Positions 61,807 to 64,000 of a DNA stretch of 64,000 nt are shown here, in pieces; within the stretch, counting starts at the first letter, position 1, and each line of letters begins with the position of its first letter. Under the pieces are notes generated by a model. It worked only from the letters and a program-made list of their open reading frames with translations. It ran no database searches and was not told the origin of the DNA. The DNA lies in contig NZ_KB905700.1 of the NCBI RefSeq assembly GCF_000380985.1, positions 1-64,000 on the forward strand, read 5' to 3'. This DNA is from Proteiniphilum acetatigenes DSM 18083 (GTDB taxonomy: Bacteria > Bacteroidota > Bacteroidia > Bacteroidales > Dysgonomonadaceae). The position numbers were made by a program, and so were the translations under genes.

Positions 61807-62832
61807 TTAATCAATTACGATGACCACAGACTCTTTGACAGTTGCCCAGTCGAAGACGAATTTTGAGTGTGACGATGCATTTCTTACACACATATGGGAG
61901 CGGGGAGTGGTACCCAGGGTTGGACTGGATTCGATGATACTTTTATTGGGGTATTGTGTTGGTACGCCATGCACATATGCACCGTTGGTAAACCGGGTGG
62001 CATAGGGAGCGAAACCGGCAATTTCACTTGTTCCGTCCCTGAGGTAAAACATTTTCTCTTTTTTCTCCTGCACCGCGAAGATACCGGTGGGTGTTTCTTG
62101 TGCATAGGGCGGTTGATGAACACCAGTGGTAGCATGATTCATACTTAGTATCTGCCAGGTATCGTCATTTTTTTCCAGTGTGGCAATATTCTGATTTGTC
62201 ACATCAACAGCTATCACTTTATTGAAACGAACGCTGTCGCGCCACGATATGATGTAACGGTTCGGAACCAGGAATTCACCCTCAAACGAAACCCCTTTTA
62301 CCCTCACCATTTCAGTAGTGTCATTGTCCGGCAGTTTTACGATCCATCCGTCCCTTCCGTAACGTACCAATGTGGTATCTCCATCGACGGAATAGAGCGG
62401 GGCCGATTGATAGCGCTCCACACCGAACTGGTCCGAAACCCGCCTATACTCGTTTCTTACGAAATCAGCGACTGTAGGGGCCTCTTTATTCATATTCCTG
62501 TAATTGCTCAAGATACCCCAGTTGCCTTCTTCGGCTATCGCGTTCTCGATCACAGCGATCTGCTCCTGGATTTTCTCCCACTGAAAATGACGGATAGTGT
62601 CTTTATAAGGGTATTCATCGTCAAGCAGGTATTTGTCGTACCGGATATTTTTCTCTAACCGGATATCCTCCCCTGTCAGTTCTTTTTTTATTTCTTCCTG
62701 ATCATCGACGAAAGTGCTATCAGGGCTGGAACTAAGTTGATCGTCGCTTGATTGATCGGATTTACAGCCGACTGTGAAAAAAAATAATCCAATGAAAAAG
62801 ATAAAAAGAGATAATTTACCTGCTCGTCTCAT
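61807..62832 (-). CDS. L,D-transpeptidase lipoprotein (YkuD domain)
   Basis: A 341-residue lipoprotein (lipobox ending at Cys23, FFTVGC) followed by an acidic, Ser-rich linker and a long N-terminal region. The YkuD catalytic domain is C-terminal: TPTGIFAVQEKKEKMFYLRDG, AYVHGVP, and the catalytic Cys in SHMCVRNASS, a variant of the usual SHGCVR motif with Met for Gly. These enzymes make 3-3 crosslinks or attach lipoproteins to peptidoglycan. It is separated from a second transpeptidase gene by a 29-bp tandem array. Confidence 0.9.
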   Translation of the reverse strand: MRRAGKLSLFIFFIGLFFFTVGCKSDQSSDDQLSSSPDSTFVDDQEEIKKELTGEDIRLEKNIRYDKYLLDDEYPYKDTIRHFQWEKIQEQIAVIENAIAEEGNWGILSNYRNMNKEAPTVADFVRNEYRRVSDQFGVERYQSAPLYSVDGDTTLVRYGRDGWIVKLPDNDTTEMVRVKGVSFEGEFLVPNRYIISWRDSVRFNKVIAVDVTNQNIATLEKNDDTWQILSMNHATTGVHQPPYAQETPTGIFAVQEKKEKMFYLRDGTSEIAGFAPYATRFTNGAYVHGVPTQYPNKSIIESSPTLGTTPRSHMCVRNASSHSKFVFDWATVKESVVIVID

Positions 62833-62974
62833 AGAGGTTTTGGCGTTTATATTTCAGAAAGAGCCCTTTTGTTCTTATTAACCTTAGCTGGCCCCTTTTT
62901 TGTAAACTATAACGGTTTTTAAGGAGAGTTGTTCATTCCTGGTAATGGAAAAGAGATGAAACAGGAATAAAAGA

Positions 62975-63661
62975 TCAATACGGCGTTGTGGCACCGTTTA
63001 CATTCAATAATTCGATCTCTATCTCCCGGGCTTCGGCATATTTTTTCAATAACTCCACCGAATAATTGACCGCTTCCTGTAGGCCTTCCCTGCCGGAATA
63101 ACCGTTGATCAGCATCAGTACACGTGTTGTGCCGGAAGTGATCTTGGTGCGCTCTTCATCACTGGTGGGTGTCCCGATACCACCCGACTTATCGCGGTAA
63201 ACAGGTAACCCTTCAATGTTCAGCAATCCCCGCCCGATTGCTTCGAACTTCTCTCCGGCTTCACCTACCCCCAGTACCAGATCTCCCTGTATCTTTGCAT
63301 CGTCGAATCCTCCGATGGAATAGCCGGTTTTGAGAGAAATCAGGTTAATGAGATCGACCAGTGTATCGATGCGATAGAGTGGTTGCCCTTTCAGTATCCT
63401 GCGGCACAACGCTTCAGAAGAGGGACGATAACGATTGGGGTCTTTTCCCAGTTTTTTATATACTTGCCGTGTAGCATAAATGGCCGGACGCTGATTGATA
63501 TCTTCCATTTTATAGGTAGAGGCGAACCGGTTGTAAAAAGCGTCGATCTCCTGCCATAATCCGTTATTATAAGAGCTGTTCCTTACTTCGCATGCAATGG
63601 CGGCAACATGAAACCCGGGGCAGACTGCCGTGATCTGATCACTGATTGTTATATTCCTCAT
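62975..63661 (-). CDS. B3/B4 domain protein (phenylalanyl-tRNA synthetase beta-like)
   Basis: A 228-residue soluble protein with a B3/B4 domain, as in PheRS beta and stand-alone trans-editing-like proteins. Motifs: GFHVAAIACEVRNSS, AIYATRQVYKKLGKDPNRYRPSSEALCRRILKG, and IDTLVDLINLISLKTGYSIGGFDDAKI, then a GIGTPTSDEERTKITSGTTRVLMLINGYSG region. It may edit misacylated tRNA, but for this stand-alone form that is unproven. It stands alone, 142 bp after the L,D-transpeptidase start. Confidence 0.88.
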   Translation of the reverse strand: MRNITISDQITAVCPGFHVAAIACEVRNSSYNNGLWQEIDAFYNRFASTYKMEDINQRPAIYATRQVYKKLGKDPNRYRPSSEALCRRILKGQPLYRIDTLVDLINLISLKTGYSIGGFDDAKIQGDLVLGVGEAGEKFEAIGRGLLNIEGLPVYRDKSGGIGTPTSDEERTKITSGTTRVLMLINGYSGREGLQEAVNYSVELLKKYAEAREIEIELLNVNGATTPY

Positions 63662-64000
63662 TTTATCCTTCCTATCCCTTTATCTTTTATCGTGCAAACT
63701 ACACTATCCTTAATCTTCTATCCCAACCCCAAAGGTACAAAATCCCGGTCAAAATGCTATAAATCGGATTAATTGAGTGATACAGGTCTATCTCCCGATT
63801 TGACTACGTCGATTTTCAATTCATTCAAGTTTCGTAAGTCGAGTGATTACAACTAAAGGTCTTCGCTTTAGTTATATGGACTATCTAAGGATACATCTGA
63901 GAGTTCAATAATCCATGATTTGATAAATAATATGCCGAAATTCAAAAAACGTCTTGTATTTTGATTCTTGACTCTTGGTTCTGTAAAAATCGTTTGAAAT
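63662..64000. other. Intergenic region at the window end
   Basis: No gene is visible in the last 339 bp. It contains the second copy of the 34-bp dispersed repeat (63824-63857) and a stretch TTCTTGACTCTTGGTTCT (63964-63981), the reverse complement of words at 10350-10370. Confidence 0.7.
63824..63857. repeat. 34-bp dispersed repeat, copy B
   Basis: It matches 20025-20058 with 3 differences. Its right end AACTAAAG pairs with CTTTAGTT a few bases on (63867-63874), making a compact hairpin, whereas at copy A the partner TTTAGTT is about 210 bp away. Confidence 0.8.

Overview
The window looks like a chromosomal segment of an anaerobic Bacteroidota, order Bacteroidales. The evidence is a SusC/SusD outer-membrane pair, several ECF sigma factors, promoters of the TTG - about 20 bp - TAnnTTTG type, almost no Shine-Dalgarno sequences, a methylmalonyl-CoA decarboxylase operon (succinate to propionate), a ferredoxin-dependent 2-oxoacid oxidoreductase and proline catabolism. 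A Dysgonomonadaceae-like fermenter is my best guess, but this is inference from gene content. About 57 protein genes are supported. I see no rRNA, tRNA, CRISPR array, prophage or transposase.

Layout. 1-13,000 (minus strand): a carbohydrate/uronate locus read from 12,662 down past position 1, with two DUF6807 (PmoA-like) secreted proteins, a Tat-type and a lipoprotein Gfo/Idh/MocA oxidoreductase, SusC, SusD, mannonate dehydratase and an SDR mannonate oxidoreductase. A divergent LacI regulator (13,249) faces it and overlaps a lipoate ligase gene by 4 nt. The locus has no visible glycoside hydrolase or polysaccharide lyase, and its SusC gene carries a C16 homopolymer that could switch it on and off. 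15,000-20,300: a radical SAM protein, an ECF sigma/membrane protein/secreted protein operon, ribosomal protein S1, and a highly palindromic intergenic region. 20,300-26,000: DJ-1 protein, the TonB-ExbD-ExbB energy module with a TIM-barrel protein embedded, pdxJ and nadK. 26,000-32,200: methylmalonyl-CoA decarboxylase (Na+ pump) with two beta subunits and two gamma-type subunits, plus epimerase. 32,200-36,800: pfkA, ispH, cmk, a SMUG2-type glycosylase and a DUF6994-like gene. 36,800-46,400: proline degradation (pruA and proline dehydrogenase, divergent), korAB, a PEP mutase family protein, murA and murB. 46,500-51,400: ECF sigma factor divergent from FecR and a FecA-like receptor. 51,600-64,000: glycosyltransferases, an RsmI-like methyltransferase, a POT transporter, a Nudix hydrolase, an exported sugar isomerase-like protein, an rRNA methyltransferase, an orphan histidine kinase, two L,D-transpeptidases flanking a 29-bp tandem repeat, and a B3/B4 protein.

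How it fits together. Sugars and uronates enter through the SusCD system, energised by TonB-ExbBD, and feed glycolysis (pfkA). Amino acids such as proline enter through pruA/proline dehydrogenase and 2-oxoglutarate oxidoreductase. Propionate formation drives Na+ export through the decarboxylase complex. The rest is envelope building and housekeeping.

Most unusual signals: (1) the C16 tract in the SusC gene, where a one-base gain or loss gives an early stop; (2) two copies of a stem-loop with an identical 36-nt core, equal 49-nt loops and outer stems that differ in sequence but stay paired, next to the ends of minus-strand genes; (3) the nested palindromic region upstream of rpsA, part of which recurs at 63,824; (4) the uronate locus that seems to rely on oxidoreductases and DUF6807 proteins instead of hydrolases; (5) duplicated OadB/OadG subunits; (6) a MurA with Asp in place of the usual active-site Cys.
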